This document shows, in pieces, positions 44,700 through 56,550 of a DNA stretch of 64,000 bases. Each line of letters begins with the position of its first letter. The stretch's first letter is position 1. This stretch comes from Ophiodon elongatus. Taxonomy: Eukaryota; Chordata; Actinopteri; Perciformes; Hexagrammidae. The position numbers and the translations under genes were made by a program. Where the stretch lies: the NCBI GenBank assembly GCA_016806645.1, contig JACSYO010000075.1, positions 559,001-623,000 of the forward strand, given 5' to 3'. The notes beneath the pieces are model-generated. The model worked only from the letters and a program-made list of their open reading frames with translations, did not search any database and was not told where the DNA came from.

Positions 44700-47600
44700 T
44701 TGCACTATAAAGTGTTCCAGCTCTTCTCAGTAAATATTTGCATTGAGTGAAGGTAAATTACAACACTATCATGACTATCATGTTCAAATGTATTCTAATA
44801 AAATGTAGTTTAAGGTAAGAAACTCCAGTTGTTTAAAGGATATGTTTTCACAGCAATATAAAATAGATATTAGAGAGGGAATAAAGACCTGTTTAACTTA
44901 CTAACACTCGCTCTACGCAGCTTATAATATGTGAATATTTTAATAAAAATACAATCATTTATGTCCTAATCATTCAAATTCTGTGTTTTGAAGCAAACAA
45001 CCACTTTAGATAGCAATCACAAAGTAAAAGATAATTGGGCACGACTTTGGTACGGTGGCGATAGCGATTGCAATGTATTTCTCCAAAAAGTACTAACTAG
45101 TAGACCCTCCCTACCTCATAAACACCCAAGGCCCAATCCCAATGCCCCCCTAAGGCCTCAAACCCTGAACCCTCAGGGACTTACTGACATCACCTGTTAA
45201 ATGGTTGAGTGTGAGAGACTGTACGGGCTGGACATGGTGTAAATACGTATGGGACAGCACTTTGCTGCAACATATCATGTTACCATGACAACGGCAAAAA
45301 ATATTATGGACAATCGTGGGTGTTGCAGGATCTTTCCTCACAAGATGAGAGTTATTTGTCAAATAATCTATTTACTCGTATTTGGCAAAACAGATTCAAT
45401 AAAAAAAAAGAAATGAAATGTTTGATGAATAAATCTGTGTAATATATATATATATATAATTTCTGCTTGCATTCCTCTGATTCCATGTGTTTTTATGTTC
45501 CATCTTAAATCCTTCATGTTTGTGAGTAAATTTAATACACCAGACTGATCACACAGGCTGTCCTCTTTGTTTACCTTTTTTTTCTTAGTTCTCCATGTTT
45601 ACACTGGTAACCCCGTGTTTAATGTCACATTGCTATGAATTGTGGGTAATTCCCTTGGGCAAAGTCTGCAGAAATGCGGACTTGGTGTCATGTATGGTGT
45701 CATGCATGTGTGGACTCTAATGCAGAATCTAAATATTAGCAATTAAGATTGAATTAATCTTATTTACAACAAGTAAGTGTTGGTCAATTCAGAGGTGGAT
45801 GATATTGGCTGAACCAGATCTGTCATTTTTTTTATTAGTACAATTATATCCACACATGAATCCATAAGTACAGGCCCTGCTCCCGTGGAGGGACCAGATG
45901 AAGTGTACTTCAGCCCCTGACTGACCCAATGAACTCCGACAGCGGCCCTGAGTCATGTGTGAAGCTGCCGTCTGCTCCTGGATCTCCATCCCTAATTTAA
46001 AATACACATTGTACAAACGGATCGACACCACAAATAGCTCCCCATATATATATGCCTGTGTGGTCACAACAACACAATCTATAACTGACTCCTTTTAGAC
46101 TTGGTTTTAAATGAGTGTGACCTTTGGGCTGTTGTTTAGAGTCACTAGACCAGTCATTGACTTCAGTTTACATTCCTAAACAAGACATCTGCCTAAAGGT
46201 GGATAACAGCAACACGACAGATGTTCTGCTACTGCAGAGTTGTTGGCTGGTGTTTTTATCCTCCTGGGACGATGTTCATCATCTTCTGCTGCTAAAGGCT
46301 GCCCTTTCTCTAACATTGGGAGTTGCATATCACCTCGTTTTGCGAAGGCAGAGCCACCTGTTCTCCCCAGACGAGAGAGAGTCAGACGCTCAGCGTGAGT
46401 CACGACGGGGAACTTGATCACTGTGTGCTCGGGAAAGTGTTTACAATCTGGTGGTACAGGCGGGGGGAAAGATGGAGGAAAACACTGCAAGGTGATTCAC
46501 GGCTGTTGCCATGGAAATATCCTCTTGGCTGCATCATTTTTGGCTTGTGCAATAGACTCTAGACTAACAATCACATGGATTCCCTGTATTTCCAAATCTA
46601 CACATGTATGCATTGTTATTATGCATTACAGAAAGATGAACTGGGGAAAAGAGGAGGACACCAACGCTAACGCCTACCCACAATCCACCATGTTAAGATT
46701 CAAACAAACCACCCACTGGGTAACTCGAGCCCTCCAGCCCCGAGCAGCTCTCGGGCTGAGGACAGAGCAGCGGCGGCATATTCCGGCGCCGGAGCCAGAC
46801 GAGTGTTGAAATGGAGGAGTGAGCTACCACTACGTAAGTCTGTGGGCTCTTCTTTGATTGACAGGGCATCAAGATCTGTGGAACAATAAAACCAGAAGCA
46901 GCAGGGGGGCTCGCATCCAGGGGCCAAACGACAGCCAAAAGCACCAGAACAACTGCTGTGCACGCTGTACACATGCACGCACATCACTGTGACTCTAGAC
47001 AGAACACAACTGCAGCAGAGCGGCAGCAATTTGCATGGAAGGGGTGGGAGTTGGGTAAATACTATCCTGACTGGCTGTAAAATGGGTGACATTCTGGACT
47101 TCAGTCAGCTCAAACAGATGCTTTACTTATTGCAAATACAACAAAACTAGTGTTTCGTGGTACAGATATTGTTGTTGTCAGTTCTTGTTTTTTATTCCCC
47201 TGTTCTTGTTTTTTTAATAAAGCTCAGATGAAACTCTTTGTAACCATTAAACCAGACGGAATGAATTGTGACCGAATCATTGTCATGATAAAAACAAGGT
47301 TGTTTTATGTAGACTAGGAAAATGAACATTTTGAGCATAGCCGGCAGCATATTGCAAATCATTATATTTACGCTACTTTCTAATAATTTTGGTTACCTGC
47401 AAATAACTCTGTAATTTAGTACTAGTTATCGGTAAAGTGAATAAAAGTTTTATTTAAAAACTCCAGTAAATATTTATAAATTCTCAATCTCTTATTGTAA
47501 TCTTAATTCTTCATATAGGTCTAATTGCACACTTGCCCGTTGACAAATTTAATGTTTTTACCAGTCATCTGACCTGCTGCACTGACTAATATAATCTCTG

Positions 47601-47880
47601 AGCTGCACTAAATTGTAATAATATATAATATAATATATATATATATTTACTGTTTTAAATCAACCCTAATCCGGCAAGGCCAATTCTGAGATGGAGGAAA
47701 CCATTTGCGATTAATGTAAACTTCTATTTATATCAACTTTATTTCAATCATCATATACGTACATGACATTTGACCTCTGCGTTTAACCCCATCCAACGCA
47801 TGTAGGAGCAGTGGGCTGCTGTAAAACAGAGCTACGGGGTGAAGTTTAAAGTAAGTACCTCATTACTCAAAAATGACATG
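44700..47880. other. Intergenic, no gene recognised
   Basis: The sequence is mostly AT-rich. 46620-47000 is more GC-rich and has moderate-length frames on both strands (for example 46693-46974, minus), but no splice structure, motif or family resemblance. I do not call a gene. Confidence 0.4.
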
Positions 47881-47889
47881 ACTGAAGTC

Positions 47890-48520
47890 CCGCTAAGCTA
47901 GCGGCTCCATGAGGACTGTAAGGGACTTTAGGCACAGAGGTGCTTTGAGCTAAATGCTATCATGAAAATGACAATGATAACGTGCCGATGTTTAGCAATA
48001 GTGTCATTTTCACCATCTTAGTGTCGTATATTCACATACTAGCTTTTTGCTAAGCTGCTCACAGCTGATGACGATGGGAACGTCACTAGTTTTTCAGGTA
48101 TTTGGCCATAAACCAAAAAAAGGACTTTTACTTTTACCTGATGATGCGTTAGATGAAGGGGATCACCAAAGTCTTTGGGAGTTCACCGTCTGGAAGCCAT
48201 GGATGCCTGGACAAAAGTTTGTGTATCGATGTTAAGACTTTGACCTGTTGGTGAGGGAAGTCACTACGATTCATCCTGTAGATACGATGTGTACCAGGTT
48301 ACATGGAAATCCTTCCCACTGTTGGAAAAGATAGGTCACTAAAGACCTGTTGGTGCTGCTAGTTGAAAAGCCAGAGGATCACCAACGTGTTTAGGGTTCA
48401 TCCTCTGGGGAACATGAATGTCTCCACACAATTAGAAAGCCAACATATTAGTGGCTGAGGTACCAACTGACGGACAGACGGACAGATCGTCACAGCCGTC
48501 CCTTGACCAGCGCTGCTAGC
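47890..48520 (+). repeat. Old copy of a common teleost dispersed repeat
   Basis: The wording GTGCTTTGAGCTAAATGCTA, GCCGATGTTTAGCAATAG, GGTATTTGGCCATAAACC, GGGGATCACCAAAGTC, TTCATCCTCTGGGGAACATG and a GACGGACAGACGGACAG tail follows, in order, a high-copy teleost repeat that I recognise. The copy is diverged. A short related piece lies at 61130-61180 (ACATGCTGATGTTTAGCAGG). Confidence 0.6.
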
Positions 48521-48675
48521 GTGGCTAACAAGAGGAGAATATGAAAAACCAGTTCCCCTTTAATCAGATCTTTGGATAGATTTCATTTCCATATCGACAC
48601 AGAACTCCATCTGTGTCCCCAGTGTTATCTCAGTCGATGTCTTGTTCAGGCCCCACTTTGGGGTTCACATGTCTG

Positions 48676-48679
<4 letters not shown>

Positions 48680-48716
<37 letters not shown>

Positions 48717-49356
48717 TACAGACATCTTTATTTTTGGTTCAACATGGGATTTCAAAAGGTTCATTGAGATTTAAATTAATTTATAATTTTCTCGGTTGCA
48801 TCATTGTGAAAGAAGCTCTTCCCCCTCCACCTCCATCTCTCCAATTCTCCTAACTCAACTCGTCTGCCAGCGGGACCGATTTAGACCGGACGGGATCACC
48901 TGATCTCCGTGTTGGCCAACCACGGCCCGGTGGCTGAACACCCCGTCACACAGGCATGCCAGGCTCGCGCTGTGGACCCCCCCTTCCCCCCCTTCACCCC
49001 CCTTAACCCTCCCCCAGCTCTGGCTGGTAGGGCTTGTGTTGCCTCACCCTGCTGGCTATATATCTGACACACTTCTTTTTTTCACTTCTACCCTTTAAAC
49101 CCCAAACGGATGTAACAGATTGACAGATAGGGCCACACATATAGATATAGATACATGGAGACAGATATCAGATAGAGAGAGAGAGATAAAGAAAAACAAT
49201 ATATATAGATAGCTAAAAGATAGATAAATATATAGATACAAGCTAGATAAAGATATAGATAAAAGATAGATAGATAGATACAGATGTAGATAAAAGATAG
49301 ATAGATACAGTAAATATATAGATAGATTAGATAGATAGATAGATTAGATAGATTAC

Positions 49357-49400
<44 letters not shown>
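48680..49400. repeat. (TA)n and (GATA)n simple repeats
   Basis: A (TA)n run at 48680-48719 and an extended GATA/GATAGA field at 49138-49400, most regular at 49355-49400. The 161-codon minus-strand frame over the latter (Ser-Ile-Tyr-Leu repeats) is an artefact. Confidence 0.85.
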
Positions 49401-51114
49401 TCTCTCATAAGGACACATGACACAGCATATAACTTTAGCTCCAGACAGATCTTCCCAGCTGTCCTCTTCTTTCTGACTTCAAACTCATTCACCACATTCA
49501 ACCCAACACTTGCCTGCAGTATCAATACCATGCAGCACCAGGAATGTGGCCCTTGCCCAAGTGAATACACCATGTGATTATCTGATTACCGGAGCTTTAT
49601 CTATCACAACAGAACCACGGCACAGAACCACGGCACAGAACCTCCCTTCACTGAATCTTTACACCCCTGACAGAACTTGTTGTTTGGACTCCGGTCCATG
49701 TGCAACAAAACAAAATACATATGTGGTGCGTCAACCGGATCAGACAGGCGCCTTCGCCCGGTAGTGAAAGGACCTCGGCACCATTGTATCTCGTAGCTAT
49801 GTCGCAATTCTAGTGTCGACCCAACCACGCGCACAACAGCAAGACAGGCCCAGCTGCACCTTCAGCACACTTCTATCCCAACATGTGGAACAACTTGAAC
49901 AAAATGCTCTCCAACTTACCTGTCTGGCCTTTTCCCAGCACGCAAAAAAAAATAAAAATAAAAAATGTATATACAACAACAAACGTATTGATCCAAAAGG
50001 AAAGTGTGAAGGATCCCAAAGCTAAATGCCAAAGGGCTGTGTGACCGTGTGGCTGCCAGTCACGGCCTGGTCGCCGGACGTTCGCTACTCTGGGAGAGCT
50101 GACACACACATTTGCACACAAACACACAGACAGGGGCATGTGTGCGTCGAGGGTTCAGGGTTAGCAGGGGGAATCTGAGGCTGGCGAGAGGAGGGCAGGA
50201 GGGGTTCAGTGGGAGGGGTACCAAATTTAGAGCGGAGCAGGGTGTTTCGTCAACAGAGGCGAACGCTCATTGCAGAACAGGAGGGGGAAGCTCAGACGGG
50301 CCCCAACGGGTCCTCCGGGAGAGGGGTCATCGGTGGCACGGATCACAGCAATCAGAGGCGATTTTCAAAAAGATGAAATGTGGCGGCCGGAAGCCCAATT
50401 AATCCTCACTTTAATCCAGGAGTGTGAGACAGGAGCCTGGAAACCTGCGACCGGTGCCAGCGGGTCTCCAGGGGACACATGAGATGAGTCCTCTTTGAAA
50501 TGGGAGAGTCAGGGGTCGACAGGGACAGAGACACTTTCTTTAAAAACGCCACCTCAAACCACAGAGAACCCAAACAGAAGCATGAGCGTGTCGGGGGAGG
50601 TGCAGTGAGAGCAAATCCAGCAGTATCACGGGATTATAGCCAGTGTTTCATTCAGCGCTGCGCCCTTCTCATAGCTGAGGCCTGACCCTGACCTCAAGCT
50701 GACCCCAATTAAGCAGAAAACAACTGGGTTAGTGCTGAATGCACCTGCAGTGCAGTGGAACACACATAACAAATGGCAGAAACAACTACAAAATGCATTT
50801 TTTGAAATGCATTTTGTAGTTTTGTATTCTCAGAGGTTACTGACCAATGCAAACCTGAAGGTGCATGAGAAGCTGTAAACGTACAGTAAAAGAAGAATAA
50901 AAATGGAAGAAAGAAAGAAAGAAAGAATGAAGGGAACGATGAAAGAGCGAGAGAAGGAAGGAAAGGAAACTCAATGAGATTGTATTTTAAAAGTTTTCAG
51001 CACTCCAGAGGCCTGCTGAATGCTCTGTCTGAGGGCTTTTATTTTGAAACTCCAGAGTGAGCTCCTGTTACCAGGTGGAGACTCCAAATAACATACTTTT
51101 CTTACTTTCAGTAG
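49401..51114. other. Intergenic, no gene recognised
   Basis: 50120-50520 is GC-richer with short frames but no splice or family signal. A short (GAAA)n-like stretch is at 50907-50925. Confidence 0.4.
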
Positions 51115-51452
51115 TAGTAGTAGTAGAACCAGGCAGCAAGCTCCGGTTCTGAAAAGTGAAGCTAATGAGGAAGTGCCTTAAACCTGCATTCTCTCTAATG
51201 TCCATTAGGGGGCGACTCCTCTGGTTGTATAGAAGTCAATGAGAAAATGACTCTGCAAGCAGAGTATACTTTAGGGCGGGGCTTACTGTGATTGACAGGT
51301 TGCTGCCAGCGCCGTATCCGGCGTCTCCACATAACTCCACTGCAGTCCAAACACGGTCACTTCTGTTCAATGGCTGCAAAAAATAATAAATAAGATGGCG
51401 ATGGTCAAAAAGCCAAATTGGAGGCTTCAAAGCGTCAGTCCACAAACCGTAG
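51115..51452 (+). repeat. Dispersed fish repeat, copy 2 (inverse of 11262-11838)
   Basis: It contains GAACCAGGCAGCAAGCTCC, AAAGTGAAGCTAATGAGG, GGTTGTATAGAAGTCAATGA, TTTAGGGCGGGGCTTACTG, GGTTGCTGCCAGCGCC and TTGGAGGCTTCAAAGCG, the same ordered landmarks as the intron 2 copy in dnd1 but on the other strand. The central segment of roughly 190 bp is deleted here. Confidence 0.65.
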
Positions 51453-52067
51453 TCCACTTCCAGTGGCTAAACATTATCTAATGCCATCTCCACATAACTC
51501 CGGTCTGCACCTGACGGGCCTCGTCATTTTAATGGCTCTACTTGTGTTACTGTTGCACTCCTGGACTTTTTACCATCAACCACCACCACGGCCACTGGGA
51601 GCCGCCATGTGACACCAGCAGGCCCGCTTTCAAGGACTCTGCATTCCGGTACATCTCACTGAGTTCTCAATGCAGTGCAATGATATGGACAAATTAATGA
51701 CTCATCTGATGTTGATCTGCACTTACAGAACTCACGGCAAATGTACATTCTCCTCGCTGTTCAGCTACTGGTTTGAAGGTGTTGGGTTCCAAATGACTTA
51801 GTGGATGGAAAGTCTGACCCTCCGCTGGACCAAAGGAACAGAAAACTACAATTCCCTCCATTAAAATCCTTTGGGATGATTATTAAAACAAAGAGGAAAG
51901 TTGTATGATATGCAGTTTGTAGAAAACAAAGGCTTCTGCTGGCGGTGTTGCACCAACAAGGAAAACCTTTTGTCACAATGACATTGAAATAAAGATGTAG
52001 GAAGATAAAAAAACATGTCAGTACAATCTTTAACACAATAAAGAACAACAGCACACCACTTATCATA

Positions 52068-55000
52068 TTTATTGTTGTCTCAGGGTCTCTCATCTCAAAG
52101 CAGGAGGGTACAGTACACGATGCATCACACATAGGTCCAGTGGCACAGAATTAAACAAAGAAATGAAATGGTCAAGGGGAACATAAACTCTTCAATATAT
52201 ATATGTATCTATATAGTATTTGGTGTCTTTAGAATGTACAACTTGTAGGAACACTGTCCCGTGTGTGTCGAATGGCTTAAAAACTCCAAACTGCTAGCAC
52301 TTTCTTTTCCCCCGGGTCGGGTAACTGTAACAAGCTCACCCACAGTAAACCGACAAATATCGCTCCCTCACATCCTCACATCCTCTTCATCTACAAAGCC
52401 TCATTGCACACGTGCAGTCTGGCGCCCCCTGGTGGAACACAGGCCCATCTGGAGGCAGGTTAAACGAATGGCTTCGCCTACCCCCTCCTCACCGTTTTCT
52501 TAAATGGAGCTTTCGATAAGGATGGTTTAAGGTAAGGGACTACTCCAAAGACAACCTCCGTGTTCCTTCAGTGAAGCGACACTACTCCAGCCACCGACTG
52601 GTCCTCCTAACGCCGTCCTCCCTCCCCTGCACTGACTTTACTGCTTCCTGAACACCTGTTCACATCCTAACACATCCTAACACATCCTAACACTGCTCGT
52701 ACACTGGCTGAAAAATAATAATAACAGCAGTCGCACAAAACGATCTTTCGAAAGCAGAAAATAACGCATTCCTCCTCCAGTTGATGAGCACATTGCCCCA
52801 CCTTGTGACCCCTTTAGAATACTCAGGTCTCTGGAGCACGACTACTGGTGTGACCAGTAACTTATGGTGGCTAATGTTAGCAAGCTTCAGATAGCTATTT
52901 CACTGACGTTAGGTCTGTTTTTTCTTCTTTTCTTCAACTTGTGCTACGATCACGCCGTTTGTCTTGTAGCCACAGTTCAGCCAAAGCTACAGAGTCGTGC
53001 TTTAGCACATCATCACTCTTCATCCCACCGATGAGGAAAAGAAAAACAATTCTGTGCTCTGCTTTCAACACTCTTGATACTTTAAAGTTGGTAATTGATG
53101 CAATACAGATGGGTGATGGTGACCTTTGTTCTCAGCTCAAACTCCACAGAATAAGGACAACAACTGTTTTTTTCAAAATTCATATAATTCTGGGTGTCAC
53201 TCATTTACAAGACTGAATTCATAAAACCGTCTGATCGTGGCAGTATAACTGCATAACCATTGGTGCTCAAACATTTACATTACTGCTGTAAAAACCAGGG
53301 ACACGGAATCAAACTGACGACATCCTCACAGACTCTGACCTTGTGATGAATCAGAAGGCTGACTGATGGATGAACATGTCCTGTTGACCCCCAGACAGCT
53401 GACAGACAGCGTGTTGGGTGGTGGAGTGCAGCACAGACAGGCTAGCTACTGCAGGTGGGTACTGTACATCGTCAGTGTAAATGTCAGGTGGGACCACTGT
53501 GCTCGTCCCGTATCCACAGGACATCTGAACGCATTCACGTGAGGATTTTTAAAATAACAATTTCAACACACTGAAGCGGCGTTCTAAAAATGTATTTGAA
53601 TCCCATTTTACATCAGTTGCTATCAGCAGCACAAAGGGATGAATTCACTTCCTGCGTCCAAAATAGGTTTGAAATCAGTGTTCTGAAAAATTATCTTGAA
53701 TTACAGTGTTTGAAATATAGTTGTGTTAAATGTTAGCTTAGCAACTGCGTACAAAGGGAGAAAGTAATTTGTTGCTGCTAGCCAAACCTCTCTACTATCT
53801 TAGCACCGTTAGCTAGCAAAGTTAGCTAGAATTTAAGCTAGCTTGCTTGGTTCTGAAATGTTTAGCCCCTGTTAGCTAGCAACTTTAGGTCCGTTAGCCT
53901 GTTCAGATTAGTCTGCCCTCCTATATGTCCATGCACCGTAGCCATGGTAACTATCTAGCCGCTCTGGAGTCTCACTTTCCCACCATAAACTAACACTGTG
54001 TGAAATGTGGTAACAACGTAGCAACGAGACGGCCATCGTCAGAAAGCTCATTTTCCAGTTTAAAACATTCTCACAGAACCAGCTGCAATATTTCTATCAA
54101 GTCCATAGTAAAAACTCAAAGTATCACTGAATACAAAACATTCGGCGCAAACATTCAAGAGTAAATACAAGATATGAGGATAATACACATAAAACATAAG
54201 GAAGTTGACCAAAATTGGATGGATAAAACAGTAAAATGGAAATGGACAAGTTGCAAATTCACATTTGAAGGTAAAACCCATTGTTTCTTCACTGCAGCCC
54301 TCTCTAATGCATACATGTAAGCTATTAAATATATGAACATTAGCAACATTAAATTGCATATATAACTTCGTTGTGATGTAGCGAGACCCATCGTTCCTGG
54401 GAGATCTCTCAAGCCTCCACGTGTCTGATATGTCGGTCTAGTTGGCATCTTTTGTACAGTGTATAATAATAATAATATGTACATTGAACTTTCAAATGTC
54501 TCGAAATCAAAGAGTTGTGATTTGTTGCGCGGTTGGATTCAAGGGGGCCGATACATCAAAGCGTTTTATCTTTGGTTCTCGTGCTTTGACGCTCTTTGTG
54601 TAACAGATGGAGAGAAAGCAGAGAAAACACTACACAACAGGCCCAGATCACTGCGCCTCATCACATCTAGTGTGTGAGTCCCATGTCGGGTAGTGTAAGA
54701 CATACTCATCCAAAGGCTATCAGTCATATCTCCAATACTGACTACAGAATGGCTTTGAATGTTTCCACTCTGAAACCAAAAAAAGGAGGATATGTTACAT
54801 AAAACATGTACATGGTGGCCAGAGTGCAAAGAGCCTGACAGAAATTCATACGATCCATGACCTGATCTTCAAGTTCACCGTCAGTAGCTCATGTTCATGT
54901 TCACAACCTTTTTGGACCTCTGTTCTGGGATGGATGGAGTTTCACATTCATGAGCCTGATCATAATCCTGTACACATACATAAAGATGGCTTGTCAATTA

Positions 55001-56550
55001 TAAAATATTTAGAAAACAGTGCCTCTTACAAGAATATAGACATCCTCAGCTGTACAAAATAGATGCAGAAGGTAATTCTGAGCCTGTTACGGTGGAGCTG
55101 TGTTGTATCTCTACTTAATACAAACTAAAATGACAAGGTCACATGTGTGGTGGAGAGAATGCTCAAACTGGGACGTATTGTATTAGGATTATGTTACAAA
55201 AAAAACACCTACTCAAATAATTTTTAATGCAAAGTGTGCAATGCAGCAAGTATCCCAATATATCATTCATGCCTAACTGGCAGCTGATTTCAGGCTCCAC
55301 ACAGGGAAGTGGACCTCCAGGTGATAACAAGGGATGACGTAATGAACAGCCTAAAGTTATTGAATTCTGACATTTTGCCTTATTGTAAGGCTCCCATGGA
55401 CGGTATATTGACAGCTATGGATCCGGTTAATCACAACTGACTGAATCAAACTCTTCTCTCAATAATGCTGAATAATTTGATAGTGTATATCATAATGCTG
55501 TCTAATAATACATTATGGAAATCAACAGAATAAGGATTCAGTATGGTGACTGACTAATCTGTTTGGGTCCTTGATGTCCGCTGGTAGCAGTGAAGAAGAA
55601 AACACGACGGGAGGCCTTCATGAATAACACTGCTGAGGTATTGCAGACGCGGGTGGATATGGAAACTGACTAGAGAATCACGAGGGAAGCAATGGCGAGC
55701 AGTCACGACGATATGCGGAATGACGTGGAATAGTTGTCCTACTTGGTCCACATTTAGGTCCCGACCCAGTCCTGGAAATGCCCAGATGATGTCCATGGAA
55801 TGAATGAAGGACTTGTGTTCTTCTGGTTCCACTCTCTTTCAACACATGAAGACAAAGCAGACGTACAGCTGGGCCCTGGAGGAAGGACACATGCCTCCTC
55901 TGGTCTGCTGGGCTGCACTGGGAGAACAAGCATCCCGAGACGTCGTCAGAGGATTCAGTTGATCCGCCGATACGCCACAGTCGGGCCTTGTTAAAGCAAA
56001 TATGACTGAATAACTGACATAAGTAGCTGAGCAACGGATTTTCTTTAGAGAAAAGAAGAAAAAAGGGGGTTAACTGATCCGGGAGAGATGTGAGCTGAAT
56101 GTGGAACAAAACCGAACGGATGGCCGTGAGCTCCAGCGCTCACAGATGAGAGTCGGAGGGACGGGATCAAGAGTCCAGACATTCACTGGTGTTCATCAGA
56201 AGTCGCCACGCAGTCAGCTGAATCGTTTTTTTTTTGCTTCCAGGTAAATTTTTGCAATCCTAAATCCTCCTGACAAAGACTCCGAAGTAACGATGGAGAT
56301 CGGGCATGAGGACGCTCCTCTGTGTGCTTTTCACGTTACGGATGCCAACACTGCGAGTTGTACCTATTGGCGCTTGCGTGGATGGGCGAGGCGGCGGTGA
56401 GCCTCAGGGTCCAGGTGGTTGTGTCGCTGCAGTGCTCAGGGATATGGCGATGGGTTCAAGCTGGAGTCTGTGATCCAGGAATTCTTTCGTTGATCTTTGC
56501 TTCGGGGTCCAGTATCAAATCGGTTGATCCCAGAGTAACAGGTCCAGTCG
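52068..56550 (-). terminator. Possible long 3' UTR of the MAP4K4-like gene
   Basis: From the stop at 56551 down to 52068 there is no other gene signal. The first plausible minus-strand AATAAA that I chose is at 52073-52068. Genes of this kinase class have multi-kilobase 3' UTRs, so a 4.5 kb one is possible. No transcript evidence is available; other AATAAA-like sites would shorten it. Confidence 0.3.

Noticed and set aside
46693..47092. Overlapping minus frames of 93 and 130 codons, considered as the missing first exon of myot
   Set aside because: No resemblance to palladin/myotilin N-termini and no donor in the phase needed to join exon 41309.
49088..49573. 161-codon Ser-Ile-Tyr-Leu frame
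   Set aside because: Made of GATA repeats.
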